A stretch of DNA of 64,000 nucleotides from Novosphingobium acidiphilum DSM 19966. Its GTDB lineage: Bacteria > Pseudomonadota > Alphaproteobacteria > Sphingomonadales > Sphingomonadaceae. Below are positions 53,041-62,562 of this stretch, one piece after another; the stretch's first letter is position 1, and every line of letters begins with the position of its first letter. The notes below the pieces were generated by a model, which was not told the origin of the DNA, did no database searches, and saw only the letters and a list, made by a program, of their open reading frames with translations. Made by a program: the position numbers and the translations under genes. The stretch is from contig NZ_AUBA01000009.1 of the NCBI RefSeq assembly GCF_000429005.1, positions 62,001-126,000 of the forward strand, in the 5' to 3' direction.

Positions 53041-54339
53041 CCTGGCCGGCGCGCTTTCGCGAAAGGCAATCATCGCCATCAGCCCGATCGCGACAAACCC
53101 GGTCAGATACCAGGCAATGGCCATCGGGCTGCCGGTGGCATGCAGCAGCCATGTCACGATCAACTGGGTCGACCCGCCAAATACCGCCACCGGCACCGAA
53201 TAGATCAGCGCAAAGGTGCGGGCACGCACACCCGGCGGCAGGCTTTCGGTGATCGCCGCATAGATCGCGGAAAACTGGGTGGTGGCCAGCACCGACAGGA
53301 TCACATTGGCGCCGATGAACGCGGTGGCGGTGCGCGCGGTGGTCAACCAGACAAAGCACGGCAGGATTGCCGCCAGAAACGCTAGTTGCGGCCAGATCAT
53401 CGCCGGGCGTCGGCCCACCCTGTCGCTCAGCCAACCGCCGAACACGCCGACGACGACTGCCACTGCGGTGTTGGCGGTTTGCCCGGCAAAGGCCACAGCG
53501 CCCGACAGATGCAGCGAGGCCTGCCCATACGTCGCCATATAGCGGAAGATATAGCCCCCGCTCGTGCTGCTGGCGATGAGCACGATCCCCAGCAGGACAA
53601 CCCGGGCATAGCGGCCGAACGGCACGGCGCCCGTTGCACGGGCGGCGGCCGGCTGGTGTGTTTCGGGCAGACTGCCGCGCATCAGCAGCGCCACGGGCAC
53701 GATCAGCACGCCCAGCATCAGCGCGATGCGCCAGCCGATGGTGCCCAGCTGCGCCTCGGTCATCACCAGGCTCAGGCCCAGTCCGACCAGCCCGCCGATG
53801 GTGCCGGCAATGTCCTGGCTGACGCCTTGCAGGCTGATCGACAGGCCGCGTCGCCCGCTCGGCACGGCTTCAAGCAGATAGGCGCTGGCCGAGCCCACTT
53901 CGCCACCCAGCGCGAACCCCTGGATCAACCGCGCGATCACCGCGATCAGCGGCGCGGCATAGCCGATGCTGGCATAGCCCGGGGTCAGCGCCAACAGCGC
54001 GATGCCCAGGCCCATCAGCATCATGCTGACCATCATCGCCGGTTTGCGCCCGACCCGGTCGGCATAGCCGCCCAGCACATGCGCACCGAGCGGCCGGGTA
54101 ATGAAGCCGGCGCCGAATGTGGCAAGCGACGCCATCAGGCTGAGGTAGGGATTGACCGAGGGAAAGAACGTCTGTCCGATCGCAATCGCGAAGAACGCAA
54201 ACGTCATGAAATCGTAGAATTCCAGCCCGTTGCCGATGGTTACGGCCAGCACCGCACGGCGCGCCTGCGCCAGGGTCAGCGTGTCTTGCGTGCTGTCCGG
54301 GATCGAACCGTGCCGACCGTTCATGTGCGATTGCCCCAC
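53029..54339 (-). CDS. MHS-family MFS transporter
   Basis: A 436-residue metabolite:proton symporter with 12 helices. GNGLEFYDFMTFAFFA near 36-51, FITRPLGAHVLGGYADRVGRKPAM near 78-101 and RLIQGFALGGEVGSASAYL near 137-155 are the MHS marks. Relatives carry dicarboxylates, citrate, shikimate or proline/betaine. Substrate not readable. Confidence 0.9.
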   Translation of the reverse strand: MGQSHMNGRHGSIPDSTQDTLTLAQARRAVLAVTIGNGLEFYDFMTFAFFAIAIGQTFFPSVNPYLSLMASLATFGAGFITRPLGAHVLGGYADRVGRKPAMMVSMMLMGLGIALLALTPGYASIGYAAPLIAVIARLIQGFALGGEVGSASAYLLEAVPSGRRGLSISLQGVSQDIAGTIGGLVGLGLSLVMTEAQLGTIGWRIALMLGVLIVPVALLMRGSLPETHQPAAARATGAVPFGRYARVVLLGIVLIASSTSGGYIFRYMATYGQASLHLSGAVAFAGQTANTAVAVVVGVFGGWLSDRVGRRPAMIWPQLAFLAAILPCFVWLTTARTATAFIGANVILSVLATTQFSAIYAAITESLPPGVRARTFALIYSVPVAVFGGSTQLIVTWLLHATGSPMAIAWYLTGFVAIGLMAMIAFRESAPARLSG

Positions 54340-54417
54340 CAGTGCCGCCAGGCCCGGACAAAGGGGTACAAGCGGCCCGTGGCCAAGTCTATCGCGCGGG
54401 CTTAGAAGGGCGCCTGG

Positions 54418-54885
54418 TCAGCCGGCGTGGCGCATCGCGACATTGCATCGTGCATACCGCGCGCCATATTCCGCCATGATCCGGGCGTCGTGGCAAAAGC
54501 CCAGTTTTTCATACAGGTGGATCGCCGCCGCACAACGCGCATTGGTCAACAGATACAGCGGGTCGGCGGCCAGCGCCTGTGCCCGCGCGATCACGGCGGC
54601 CAGCAGGAATTCCCCCGCCTTCAGCCCGCGCGCGGTACTGCGGACACCCATTTTGGTCAGTTCAAACCCGGTCGGGCCGGTTTTCTGCAACGCGCAGGTG
54701 CCGACGATGCCAAGGCCTGGGGCCTCGACAAACAGGATCGTGCCGCCGCCCGCAATGATCCGCGCGCGCGGGTTTTCCAGCACGTCGCGGTCGGTTGGTT
54801 CCAGCTGGAACATCGCCTCGATCCATTCGACGTTGATGTCGTGGAAATGATGCGCCAGATCGTCGCTGAACTCGTGCAGGATCAT
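54418..54885 (-). CDS. GNAT-like acetyltransferase
   Basis: A 155-residue GNAT-fold protein. ELTKMGVRSTARGLKAGEFLLAAVIARAQ holds the acetyl-CoA motif (Arg-x-x-Gly), then YLLTNARCAAAIHLYEKLGF. The ATG at 54885 overlaps the rlmN stop region, indicating coupling. Substrate unknown. Confidence 0.82.
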   Translation of the reverse strand: MILHEFSDDLAHHFHDINVEWIEAMFQLEPTDRDVLENPRARIIAGGGTILFVEAPGLGIVGTCALQKTGPTGFELTKMGVRSTARGLKAGEFLLAAVIARAQALAADPLYLLTNARCAAAIHLYEKLGFCHDARIMAEYGARYARCNVAMRHAG

Positions 54886-54896
54886 GGCGCCCGGGT

Positions 54897-56165
54897 TCAA
54901 TCGAGCGCTGCCTGTTTTTCCTCGGCCAGCCGGTCAAGTTCGGCGCGGCTTTTGCGTTCAGAGGCGGTTTTCAGCTGGCCGCAGGCGGCATCGATGTCGC
55001 GTCCGCGCGGCGTGCGCACCGGGGCCGAAATGCCGGCTTCGAAAACGATGTCGGAAAAACGGCGGATGCGTTCGGGGGTGGAACATTCGTAGGGTGCGCC
55101 GGGCCAGGGGTTGAACGGGATCAGATTGACCTTGGCCGGCAGCTTGTAGTGCTTGATCAGGCGCACCAGTTCATGCGCGTCGGCATCGCTGTCGTTCTTG
55201 TCCTTCAGCATGACATATTCAAACGTGATGCGCCGCGCATTCGATGCACCGGGATAGGCGGCGCAGGCCTCCAGCAATTCCTCGATACCGAACTTGCGGT
55301 TGATCGGCACGATCTCGTCGCGCACTTCCTTGGATACGGCATGCAGCGACACCGCCAGATTGACCCCGATTTCGGCGCCGGCGCGCGCCATCAATGGCAC
55401 CACGCCGCTGGTCGACAGCGTGATCCGGCGCTTTGACAGCGCCAGACCATCGCCATCCATCACGACCTTCAGTGCGTCGCGGACATTGTCGAAATTGTAC
55501 AGCGGCTCGCCCATGCCCATCATCACGATATTGGTCAGCAGGCGGCCATCGGCGCTGTACGCCCGGGCTGCGTCATCGCCTTCGTCGTCGGGATCATCGT
55601 CGAGCCCGGCCATGTTGCCGCCGGCCTTGGGCCATTCGCCCAGTGCATCGCGCGCCAGCATGACCTGACCAACGATTTCGCCGGGAGTCAGGTTGCGTAC
55701 CAGCCGCATCGTGCCGGTGTGGCAGAACCGGCAATTCAGCGTGCAGCCGACCTGGCTCGACACGCACAGCGTGCCGCGATCGGCATCGGGGATGAACACC
55801 ATTTCGAAATCGTGCGCGTCGGCGGTGCGCAACAGCCATTTGCGCGTGCCGTCGGTCGATGCCTGCGCCTCGACGATTTCGGGCCGGCCGATGACGAAGC
55901 GGTCGCTCAGCCACGGGCGCATCGTCTTGGCGATGTCGGTCATCGCGTCAAAATCGATCACCCCGCGGTGATAGATCCAGTGGAACACCTGCTTGGCGCG
56001 CAGCTTTGCGGCGCGCGGGTCCAGCCCGGCGCCTGCAAACAGGTCGGTGATCGCAGGGCGCGAAAGCCCCATCAGGTCGATCCGGCCATCGGCGCGCGGG
56101 GTCACGTCACGGGGCACGGGAACCGGGTCGATATGGCCCGGGATGGTCATCAGCGGTGTTGGCAT
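54897..56165 (-). CDS. rlmN: 23S rRNA (A2503-C2) / tRNA (A37-C2) methyltransferase
   Basis: A 422-residue radical SAM enzyme. The 4Fe-4S motif is CTLNCRFC (Cys141, Cys145, Cys148) and the covalent-catalysis Cys395 lies in DAACGQL; MGMGEPLYNFDNV is the GEP motif. An acidic insert (about 195-212, DDDPDDEGDDAARAYS) is not in the E. coli protein. It methylates A2503 in the ribosome exit tunnel. Start ATG at 56165 gives MPTPLMTIPGH. Confidence 0.95.
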   Translation of the reverse strand: MPTPLMTIPGHIDPVPVPRDVTPRADGRIDLMGLSRPAITDLFAGAGLDPRAAKLRAKQVFHWIYHRGVIDFDAMTDIAKTMRPWLSDRFVIGRPEIVEAQASTDGTRKWLLRTADAHDFEMVFIPDADRGTLCVSSQVGCTLNCRFCHTGTMRLVRNLTPGEIVGQVMLARDALGEWPKAGGNMAGLDDDPDDEGDDAARAYSADGRLLTNIVMMGMGEPLYNFDNVRDALKVVMDGDGLALSKRRITLSTSGVVPLMARAGAEIGVNLAVSLHAVSKEVRDEIVPINRKFGIEELLEACAAYPGASNARRITFEYVMLKDKNDSDADAHELVRLIKHYKLPAKVNLIPFNPWPGAPYECSTPERIRRFSDIVFEAGISAPVRTPRGRDIDAACGQLKTASERKSRAELDRLAEEKQAALD

Positions 56166-56344
56166 GGCTGTGCCTATACAGGTCCGCGCGATGAAGCGCA
56201 AATTGACAGGCAGTCGCCCGCGCCACAGTTGCCATCATCTGTAACGCATTGTCACATATGGTAATTTCGTCGCGACGGGCAAAAGGGGGGGCGATTTGCG
56301 GATCGTTTGTGCGCCATCGGGGGGACAAACCGATGGAGAATGCG

Positions 56345-57037
56345 ATGAAGACCCTTTTTGCTGTTTTGTGCGCCGGCATGGCCGTGATCGCATCGAACCC
56401 GGCCTTTGCGCAAAGCGACGCGTCAGGCCCGGCAACGCCCGCCGAAGCCTTTGCGGGCGCGCATGTCGAAGCCAGCGTTGGCTGGGATCATCTGGCCAAC
56501 ACGTCGATCAAGGACATCGATCCCGCAGCGCGTGTGTCCGGCACCAGCGATGGCGTGACATTTGGCGGGGCACTCGGCTATGACTTCGCCTTGACCGACA
56601 GGGTTACGCTGGGCGGCGAATTCGGCGTTTACGGCAGCTCTGCCAAATGGAACAACACCGGAAACCTGACCGCCGGCAGCTTCAACACCCAGACGGTCAA
56701 GCCCGGGCGCGATCTGTTTCTCGGCGGCAGGCTGGGTTATGCGCTGTCGCCCAAAACGCAGGTTTTCGGCAAGGCCGGCTATACCAACACCCGTTTCGGG
56801 GTCTACGGCACCGATGGCAGCGAAGTGCTGTATGACGGGATCAATGCCAACGGCTTTCGCCTGGGCGCAGGGGTCGAACACAAGCTGACCAAGGCGACCT
56901 ATGCCAAGCTGGAGTACGATTTTTCGCACTATGGCAGCGGTCAGTTCAACTATGCCGCGTCAACGCCTGATGCCAGCACCTTTGATCTGCACAACGACCG
57001 GCATCAGGTGCTGGCCAGCGTAGGGATCAGGTTCTGA
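56345..57037 (+). CDS. Outer-membrane beta-barrel protein, opacity/OmpA-like
   Basis: A 230-residue protein with a Sec signal peptide (cut near residue 22, PAFAQ) and a barrel of about eight strands with alternating hydrophobic residues and an aromatic end (HQVLASVGIRF, terminal Phe as the Bam signal). Typical phrases are GAHVEASVGWDHL, GYDFALTDRVTLGGEFG and AGVEHKLTKATYAKLEYDFSHYG. Likely a surface porin-like or adhesin protein. A second Met twelve bases earlier is possible; GGAG fits the ATG at 56345. Confidence 0.9.
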   Translation: MKTLFAVLCAGMAVIASNPAFAQSDASGPATPAEAFAGAHVEASVGWDHLANTSIKDIDPAARVSGTSDGVTFGGALGYDFALTDRVTLGGEFGVYGSSAKWNNTGNLTAGSFNTQTVKPGRDLFLGGRLGYALSPKTQVFGKAGYTNTRFGVYGTDGSEVLYDGINANGFRLGAGVEHKLTKATYAKLEYDFSHYGSGQFNYAASTPDASTFDLHNDRHQVLASVGIRF

Positions 57038-57044
57038 CCCCAAT

Positions 57045-57536
57045 TCAGGATGCCGCGCAGCCCAGGCTCGCGGCATCCATGGCCGATGCGGCCCCGGCCA
57101 GATGATAGATATCGCGCACCGGCCGGCCGTCGCGGCCACGTGCGGTTATGGTCATGTCGCCATCGCTGCGCAGCGCTGCGATGATTGCCGCGTCGCCGCG
57201 CCGGTCAGTGGCCCAGATATCGAAACCGTTGACGACCGCAGCAAATCGCTGACCGCCGATCGTGATCGTTACCGGCTTGCCCGCAGCCGCCTCGCGCGAC
57301 AGCCGCGCGTGGATTTCACCGCGGATGCCCCGCCTTGGCCAGTTGGCCACGGTGAAATAGGGTTGCGCATCGCGTTTCTGGCGCGGCTGGTCGATGGCCA
57401 TGGCAATGGCATAACACCGCGGCACGGCGGCATCGCGAAACGCGCCCCAGTCGTTCCACACCCCCAGCCGGTCACGCGCCAGCGCCACGCCCGGCAGCAC
57501 CAGCGCCAGCACACAGGCCAGGCGGCAAAGCCTCAT
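57045..57536 (-). CDS. Exported protein, IalB-like
   Basis: A 163-residue protein with a signal peptide (LCRLACVLALVLPGVALA). The mature part, with WNDWGAFRDAAVPRCYAIAMAI near 30-51 and GGQRFAAVVNGFDIWATD, resembles the invasion-associated locus B family, a small beta-sandwich often secreted or periplasmic. Function unclear. Last gene of an overlapping run from greB; its start overlaps the preceding small gene stop. Confidence 0.65.
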   Translation of the reverse strand: MRLCRLACVLALVLPGVALARDRLGVWNDWGAFRDAAVPRCYAIAMAIDQPRQKRDAQPYFTVANWPRRGIRGEIHARLSREAAAGKPVTITIGGQRFAAVVNGFDIWATDRRGDAAIIAALRSDGDMTITARGRDGRPVRDIYHLAGAASAMDAASLGCAAS

Positions 57537-57736
57537 TCGTCGACCAGATCGCGCCACGCGATCACGTCGTTGTCGGTCGCGATCCACAACCCGTCCTGCG
57601 TGGCCGGGTCCTGGGCTGCGGCATGCGCCATGGCCTGGGCCAGCGGGCCATACATCAGGGTCTGCGCCTGTCCGCCATCGGGGCCGTCGTTGAGGTAATA
57701 GAGCCGGACATTGGCGGCATCATGGGTGGTGCGCAT
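57533..57736 (-). CDS. Small conserved-type protein, 67 residues
   Basis: MRTTHDAANVRLYYLNDGPD begins a short cytoplasmic protein with VIAWRDLVDE at the end. I know no named family, but it is tightly packed: its ATG shares bases with the DUF4169 stop (TGATG) and its stop overlaps the next start. The arrangement supports a real gene. Confidence 0.65.
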   Translation of the reverse strand: MRTTHDAANVRLYYLNDGPDGGQAQTLMYGPLAQAMAHAAAQDPATQDGLWIATDNDVIAWRDLVDE

Positions 57737-57927
57737 CAGTCGTCCCCGTCTGCGCGATCACGCCGCTTGCCCGCCAGATCGCGCGCGGTGCGTTCCTGCT
57801 CGGATGCCTGTGTCTTGCGCGCGTGCAGGGTCTGGCCATGGCGCGCGCGGTTGTGTGCGGCGGCCTGTTCGGCCTGCGCGCGGGCACGCGCCTTGCGCGC
57901 CAGGCGCAAGTTGATCACGTCGGCCAT
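57736..57927 (-). CDS. DUF4169 family protein
   Basis: A 63-residue strongly charged helical protein beginning MADVINLRLARKARARAQAEQAAAHNRARHG; the IN-L-R-ARKxxAR start and RTARDLAGKRRD end are the DUF4169 pattern, an alphaproteobacterial family of unknown role. Overlaps the histidine phosphatase stop by TGATG. Confidence 0.85.
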   Translation of the reverse strand: MADVINLRLARKARARAQAEQAAAHNRARHGQTLHARKTQASEQERTARDLAGKRRDRADGDD

Positions 57928-58556
57928 CAGGCGTGTTCCGTGCCCTGCCGGCTGCCATAGAGCAGGCGTTCGCGGCCGTCTTCGATCACCGCGATCGACC
58001 CTTGCACCAGCGACGGCGCGATCGGCACGTCCAGATCGGGATGGACCGGGTATCCGCCCATCATTCCGCGCAGCACGCGGCTGGAAATGCCATGCATCAC
58101 CACGATGTGATCGCCGGGCAGGGCACCCGGGCCCGCCAGCCAGCGCGACAGCCGCGCCGCAACCGCCGGATAATCCTCGCCATCGGGCGACGGGCGCAAC
58201 AGGTGGTCGGGCAGGCGGATCGGGCCGACTTCGGCCTCGACCGCGTCATAGGCACGCAGGCACCACGATCCCATCTCGATCTCGCGCAAATCGGGTGTGC
58301 GCTGTGCGCCAAACCAGTTGAGCCCGACCACTTCGCCGATCAGCGCCAGCGTCTGCAATGCACGTCCGGTGTCGGACACGTGAACATGCGCAACCGGCCG
58401 GGAGCCCAACGCATCGCGCAGTGCCTCGCCCATGTGGCTGGCCTGGTCGCAGCCCAGCCGGGTCAGCGGGGTGTGGATCGTGTTCGATTGCAGCACGCGC
58501 GCCAGATTGTAGACGGTTTCGCCGTGGCGCATGATGAAATGACGTGTGGCGGTCAT
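57927..58556 (-). CDS. Histidine phosphatase family protein
   Basis: A 209-residue phosphoglycerate-mutase-like phosphatase. FIMRHGETVYN (Arg10-His11-Gly12) gives the phospho-His, with Arg in VSDTGRALQTL and His in VVMHGISSRVL completing the site. Length fits the small branch of sugar or nucleotide phosphatases. Start ATG overlaps the greB stop (ATGA). Confidence 0.9.
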   Translation of the reverse strand: MTATRHFIMRHGETVYNLARVLQSNTIHTPLTRLGCDQASHMGEALRDALGSRPVAHVHVSDTGRALQTLALIGEVVGLNWFGAQRTPDLREIEMGSWCLRAYDAVEAEVGPIRLPDHLLRPSPDGEDYPAVAARLSRWLAGPGALPGDHIVVMHGISSRVLRGMMGGYPVHPDLDVPIAPSLVQGSIAVIEDGRERLLYGSRQGTEHA

Positions 58557-59047
58557 GCCGGGGCCTGGTCCGGATAGGTGATTGCCATCAATTCCCATTC
58601 CTTTTCGCCGCCGGGCAGATGCACCCGGCGCAGATCGCCCACGCGCGCGCCGCGCAGCGCGCGGGCGATCGGTGCGCTCCACCCGATCAGGCCCTTGCCC
58701 GCATCCTGTTCGTCATCGCCGACCAGTGTCAGGATACGCCGGTTGTCATCCTCGTCGGCGATCTCGATGGTGGCGCCGAACAGGGCGCGCGTGTGATCGT
58801 GCTGCCCCGCCGGATCGATCACCCGCGCCGCCTTCATCCGCCGCGCCAGAAAGGTCAGCTCGCGGTCGATTTCGCGCATGCGCTTGCGCCCATAAAGATA
58901 GTCGCCATTTTCCGAGCGGTCGCCGTTGCCCGCCGCCCAGCTGACGATTTCGACAATCTGCGGCCGCTCGGTGCCCAGCAGATGGTCATAGCGCGCGCGC
59001 ATCGCCGCCATTCCGGCAGGGGTGATCGGGTTGCCTTCGGTTTTCAT
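58553..59047 (-). CDS. Transcription elongation factor, GreA/GreB family
   Basis: A 164-residue Gre factor that rescues backtracked RNA polymerase. The coiled-coil N-terminus has TPAGMAAMRARYDHLL and SENGDYLYGRKRMREIDRELTFLARRM (about 45-70) with the acidic tip; the C-terminal FKBP-like domain has GATIEIADEDDN and SWAAGNGDRSENGD earlier. The GreB-type length (about 160) fits. Heads the overlapping run of small genes. Confidence 0.9.
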   Translation of the reverse strand: MKTEGNPITPAGMAAMRARYDHLLGTERPQIVEIVSWAAGNGDRSENGDYLYGRKRMREIDRELTFLARRMKAARVIDPAGQHDHTRALFGATIEIADEDDNRRILTLVGDDEQDAGKGLIGWSAPIARALRGARVGDLRRVHLPGGEKEWELMAITYPDQAPA

Positions 59048-59051
59048 GAAC

Positions 59052-61115
59052 TCAACCCGGGGTCTGCTTGCCCAGGAAATGGCTCATCGGATTGGGCCCG
59101 CCATAGCTGGCCTTGGCCGGGTTCATCGTTTCATAGACAACCGCGTTTTCCAGCACATGTTCGACATAGGCGCGCGTTTCCGAAATCGGAATGCGTTCGA
59201 TCCAGTCGACCCATTCGATCTGTCCGGTGCGCGGATCGCCATTGGCGCGCAGCCATTTGCCGACATTGCCCGGCCCGGCGTTATAGGCTGCGACCGCCAG
59301 CGGATAGCTGCCGCCGAACACCTGCAACAAATGGTCGAAATAGGCGCCACCGACGGCCATGTTGAACTGCGGATCGCCGATCAGTGCCCCTTCGGCATAC
59401 GACAGGCCCAGCTTGCGCGCCTGTTCGCCCGCGGTGCCGGGCATCATCTGCATCAACCCGCGCGCGCCCGCATGGCTGATTGCGTTTTGCGAAAACTGGC
59501 TTTCCTGGCGGGTGATCGCGTGGATCATTGTCCACGATCGGGCCTGGCCCTGCGGCACGGGGATCAGCGGAAAGGCGATCGTGTGAAACTGGTCCAGCCC
59601 GCGCATCCCGGCGGCCTGCCCGACGATCACCCCCAGGTCGCGCCGGCCCAGGCTTTGCGCCAGTTCGGCCACCAGTTCGTGCTGGCCCGGTGTCTGCTGC
59701 TGTTCGGCGATTTCCTTGAAGAACCGGATCGTGGTGTGCCAGTCGCCGGCGCGCGCCACCTCGCGCACGGCTGCGGTGATCGGCGCGGCGGCAAACCGGG
59801 CGCGTTCATCGGGCGTGGGTTCGGGCGGTGCGGCCACCGGCAGGCGCGGCACCGGCTGACCGATGCGTTCAAGCGCAAGCAGGCCGTAAAACTGGTCGGG
59901 GTGGCGCGCCGCCCCGGCAAAGGCGTCCTGCGCCTCGGCGGTACGGCCGCTGCGCACCAGCGACAGGCCCGCCCAATACAGGCCCTTGGCCTTCAGCCCC
60001 GGGCCGCGCGCAGCATCGGCATAGCGGCGGAACAGCGTGGCCGCAGCCGCGCCATCATGGTTGCGCCACAATGCGGTGGTGCCACCCAGCCATGTCAGCG
60101 ACGTGTAATCATCGCGTACGGCAAAGCCCTGCTGGCTGACATCCTCGCCGGGGGCAAAGGCATCGGCCGCGCCAAGCGCAATCCGCGCGGCGGTGTTGGT
60201 ATCCCCCACACTTGCAGCGGCGCGCGCCGCAAACAGCAGTTCGGCAATCCAGTGCGCTCGGTCGAGCGGCTGGCCGGACAAGACCGGGCGCATCGCCAGG
60301 TAGCCGGCTTCGGCCTCGGTGCGGCCCAGCCGGTGCAATTCGCGCGCGCGCTGAAACACAAAACCGGGATCGGCGTCGAGCACGGCGGCGGGCAGGGCGG
60401 CCGCGGCATAAGGATCACCGCCGGCCAGTGCGGCAAGCCGGCCCTGCGCCACCGCACGCACGCCGGGCGATGTCCACGCCAGCAGCCGTTGCGCCGGCAC
60501 GCTGGCGCCTGCCCACAGCAGTGCGTTGATCCGCGCGTCGTGGTCGGCGGTCACGAACCCGGCGCCCCAATTGGCCAGGATTGCGGTTTGCGCCGCATCG
60601 CTCATCACTCCGCCGCGCCAGGCGGCGCGGGCCATCTCGGACGCCTCTGGCCGGCCCAGCGCGCGCAGCGCCAGCGCATAGTGCGCGCGGCCCGGATTGG
60701 TCAGCGGGGGAAACCGGTCAAAATAGGCGGCAATGGCCGATGGCTGCGGCGCCTCGCGATCCAGCGCATCTTCGGCAGCGCGGCGCATCCGGTCCTCGTC
60801 GGGAAAACCGGGATAGCTTGTCAGGAAACCCGAATAGGCGGCAAAGGGATAACCGTTGCTGCTGCTCAGCAGTTTCCACCGATCGATGGCCTGCGCCATC
60901 GGGCCCTGAACCTGGCCGGTCAACTGCGCACGCGCGCGATCCCATGCCGATCCGTCGAAATCGCCATCGGTGGCATGACCCGCCAGCGAAATCGCCAGCA
61001 TCGGCACCAGCGCAAACGACGCCTTGCGTGGCATGCGCGACAGGCGCGCAAACCATGCGACGCGGTTTTGCCAGCCCGCCAGGCGGGGCAAGGATTGCAT
61101 GTCCGTGCTGGACAT
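59052..61115 (-). CDS. Soluble-type lytic transglycosylase (SLT)
   Basis: A 687-residue periplasmic murein enzyme. A signal or anchor segment is near 29-46 (PRKASFALVPMLAISLAG), then a long superhelical U/L domain of repeated helices (about 60-500) and the goose-lysozyme catalytic domain: Glu538 in AITRQESQF, GLMQMMPGTA, AAYNAGPGNVGKWLR. It cleaves glycan strands with anhydro ends. Divergent from dapA. The ATG at 61115 follows GGAGA. Confidence 0.92.
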   Translation of the reverse strand: MSSTDMQSLPRLAGWQNRVAWFARLSRMPRKASFALVPMLAISLAGHATDGDFDGSAWDRARAQLTGQVQGPMAQAIDRWKLLSSSNGYPFAAYSGFLTSYPGFPDEDRMRRAAEDALDREAPQPSAIAAYFDRFPPLTNPGRAHYALALRALGRPEASEMARAAWRGGVMSDAAQTAILANWGAGFVTADHDARINALLWAGASVPAQRLLAWTSPGVRAVAQGRLAALAGGDPYAAAALPAAVLDADPGFVFQRARELHRLGRTEAEAGYLAMRPVLSGQPLDRAHWIAELLFAARAAASVGDTNTAARIALGAADAFAPGEDVSQQGFAVRDDYTSLTWLGGTTALWRNHDGAAAATLFRRYADAARGPGLKAKGLYWAGLSLVRSGRTAEAQDAFAGAARHPDQFYGLLALERIGQPVPRLPVAAPPEPTPDERARFAAAPITAAVREVARAGDWHTTIRFFKEIAEQQQTPGQHELVAELAQSLGRRDLGVIVGQAAGMRGLDQFHTIAFPLIPVPQGQARSWTMIHAITRQESQFSQNAISHAGARGLMQMMPGTAGEQARKLGLSYAEGALIGDPQFNMAVGGAYFDHLLQVFGGSYPLAVAAYNAGPGNVGKWLRANGDPRTGQIEWVDWIERIPISETRAYVEHVLENAVVYETMNPAKASYGGPNPMSHFLGKQTPG

Positions 61116-61206
61116 CGGGGGGGGCGTCTCCCTATCAGACGAATTCATGACCATCGGGCGTGTTCGCCCATCGGCCAACCATGCCCCAAGTTGAGGAGCA
61201 AAGTCC

Positions 61207-62088
61207 ATGTTTTCCGGCTCGATTCCGGCCCTGGTAACACCTTTTCGCGACGGGGCGCTCGATGAGAAGGCGTTTCGCCGGCTGGTCGACTGGCAGATCG
61301 AGAATGGATCGTCGGCGCTGGTGCCTTGCGGCACGACCGGGGAAAACTCCACTTTGTCGAACGCCGAACACCACCGTGTGATCGAGGTCTGCGTCGAACA
61401 GGCCGCCGGGCGCGTGCCGGTAATCGCCGGATGCGGCAGCAACGATACGATGAATGCGCTGCTGCACATGACCTTTTCCAAGAAGTGCGGCGCCGCGGCG
61501 GCCTTGTGCGTGGCGCCCTATTACAACCGGCCGAGCCAGGCGGGACTGCTGGCGCATTTCAGTTATCTGGCAGAACACATCGATCTGCCGATCATCGTCT
61601 ACAATGTGCCGGGGCGCACCGTGACCGATATCCAGCCCGAAACGGTCATCGAACTGGCGCGCCGGTTTCCCGACCGGATTCTGGGGATCAAGGATGCCAG
61701 CGGCGATCTGTCGCGCGTGACCGACCATCGCATGGGCATCGGCAAGCATTTCTGCCAGCTGTCGGGCGATGACGAACTGGCGCTGCCAGCCAATGCTGCC
61801 GGCGCGGTCGGGTGCATTTCGGTCACCGCCAATGTCGCGCCGCGGCTGTGCGCCGATTTCCAGAAGGCCTGCGCCGCCAATGACTTTGTACTGGCGCGCG
61901 AATTGAATGACCGGCTTTATCCATTGCACTATGCAATGTTCGAAGATGCCAGCCCCGCACCGCTGAAATATGCGCTGACCCGCGTGCACGACTGGATCAC
62001 CGACGAATTGCGCCTGCCGCTGGTGGGGTGCAGCGAACCCGCGCGCGCAGCAGTCGATGCCGCACTGGTCCACGCCGGGCTGATCTGA
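61207..62088 (+). CDS. dapA: 4-hydroxy-tetrahydrodipicolinate synthase
   Basis: A 293-residue TIM-barrel aldolase that joins pyruvate and aspartate semialdehyde in lysine and diaminopimelate synthesis. Schiff-base Lys162 in GIKDASGD, Tyr132 in VYNVPGRT and Thr43/Thr44 in CGTTGE are present. GAGG lies just upstream of the start. Confidence 0.96.
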   Translation: MFSGSIPALVTPFRDGALDEKAFRRLVDWQIENGSSALVPCGTTGENSTLSNAEHHRVIEVCVEQAAGRVPVIAGCGSNDTMNALLHMTFSKKCGAAAALCVAPYYNRPSQAGLLAHFSYLAEHIDLPIIVYNVPGRTVTDIQPETVIELARRFPDRILGIKDASGDLSRVTDHRMGIGKHFCQLSGDDELALPANAAGAVGCISVTANVAPRLCADFQKACAANDFVLARELNDRLYPLHYAMFEDASPAPLKYALTRVHDWITDELRLPLVGCSEPARAAVDAALVHAGLI

Positions 62089-62346
62089 CGCGCAACGCTG
62101 TGCCGGTTTTGCAAACGCCGGCAAACGATTTCTGGGGCGGAATTTCGTTACGGCGAGTAATGCGCCTGTCACAATGCAGGCCGCAAATGGTTAAACCCGA
62201 ACAGGCACAAAAATAATTCACGATCCGCGCATGGCTTTTACGCTACGGAATTCAAAACCCTGCGCCCGCAATCGGACACAATTCGTCGGCTATGGTGCTT
62301 AATCGCTCAAAATCGGAGCTTTAACGCGCTTGGCTGCGGTTGCGTT

Positions 62347-62542
62347 TTGACAGATCATGACGTATGATATTTTGAGATGGGCCCATGCAGTAATGTATGC
62401 CTGTCCGGCCACAGCATTCCCGCCCGCCTCTGGCCGGGATCAGGAGGTGGTGATCCCGGTCCCTGGCCGGTGAACACAGCAATCGGGTGCCCCCCATATT
62501 CGCCCGATCGCTGGCCGTTTTGCGCGGCCCACTTCCCTTTTT
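62347..62542 (+). ncRNA. Candidate small RNA (promoter, hairpin, T-run)
   Basis: An orphan TTGACA with a TATTTT box at 15 bases, a strong stem-loop at 62434-62459 and a short hairpin ending in a T-run near 62542 would give a transcript of about 160-165 bases with no reading frame. The 15-base spacing is short and the terminator stem is only five bases, so the case is weak. Confidence 0.25.
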
Positions 62543-62547
62543 CCTTT

Positions 62548-62562
62548 GCAGGCCGGGCCTGC
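62548..62562 (-). terminator. Possible terminator of the hydroxybutyrate dehydrogenase gene
   Basis: GCAGGC-CGG-GCCTGC lies three bases after the stop codon (minus strand). The short stem and lack of a T-run on that strand make it weak. Confidence 0.35.

Noticed and set aside
59022..61265. A 747-codon open frame on the plus strand
   Set aside because: It is the antisense of the lytic transglycosylase gene; the product is His/Arg/Gly-rich with no domain. High GC makes long antisense frames common here.
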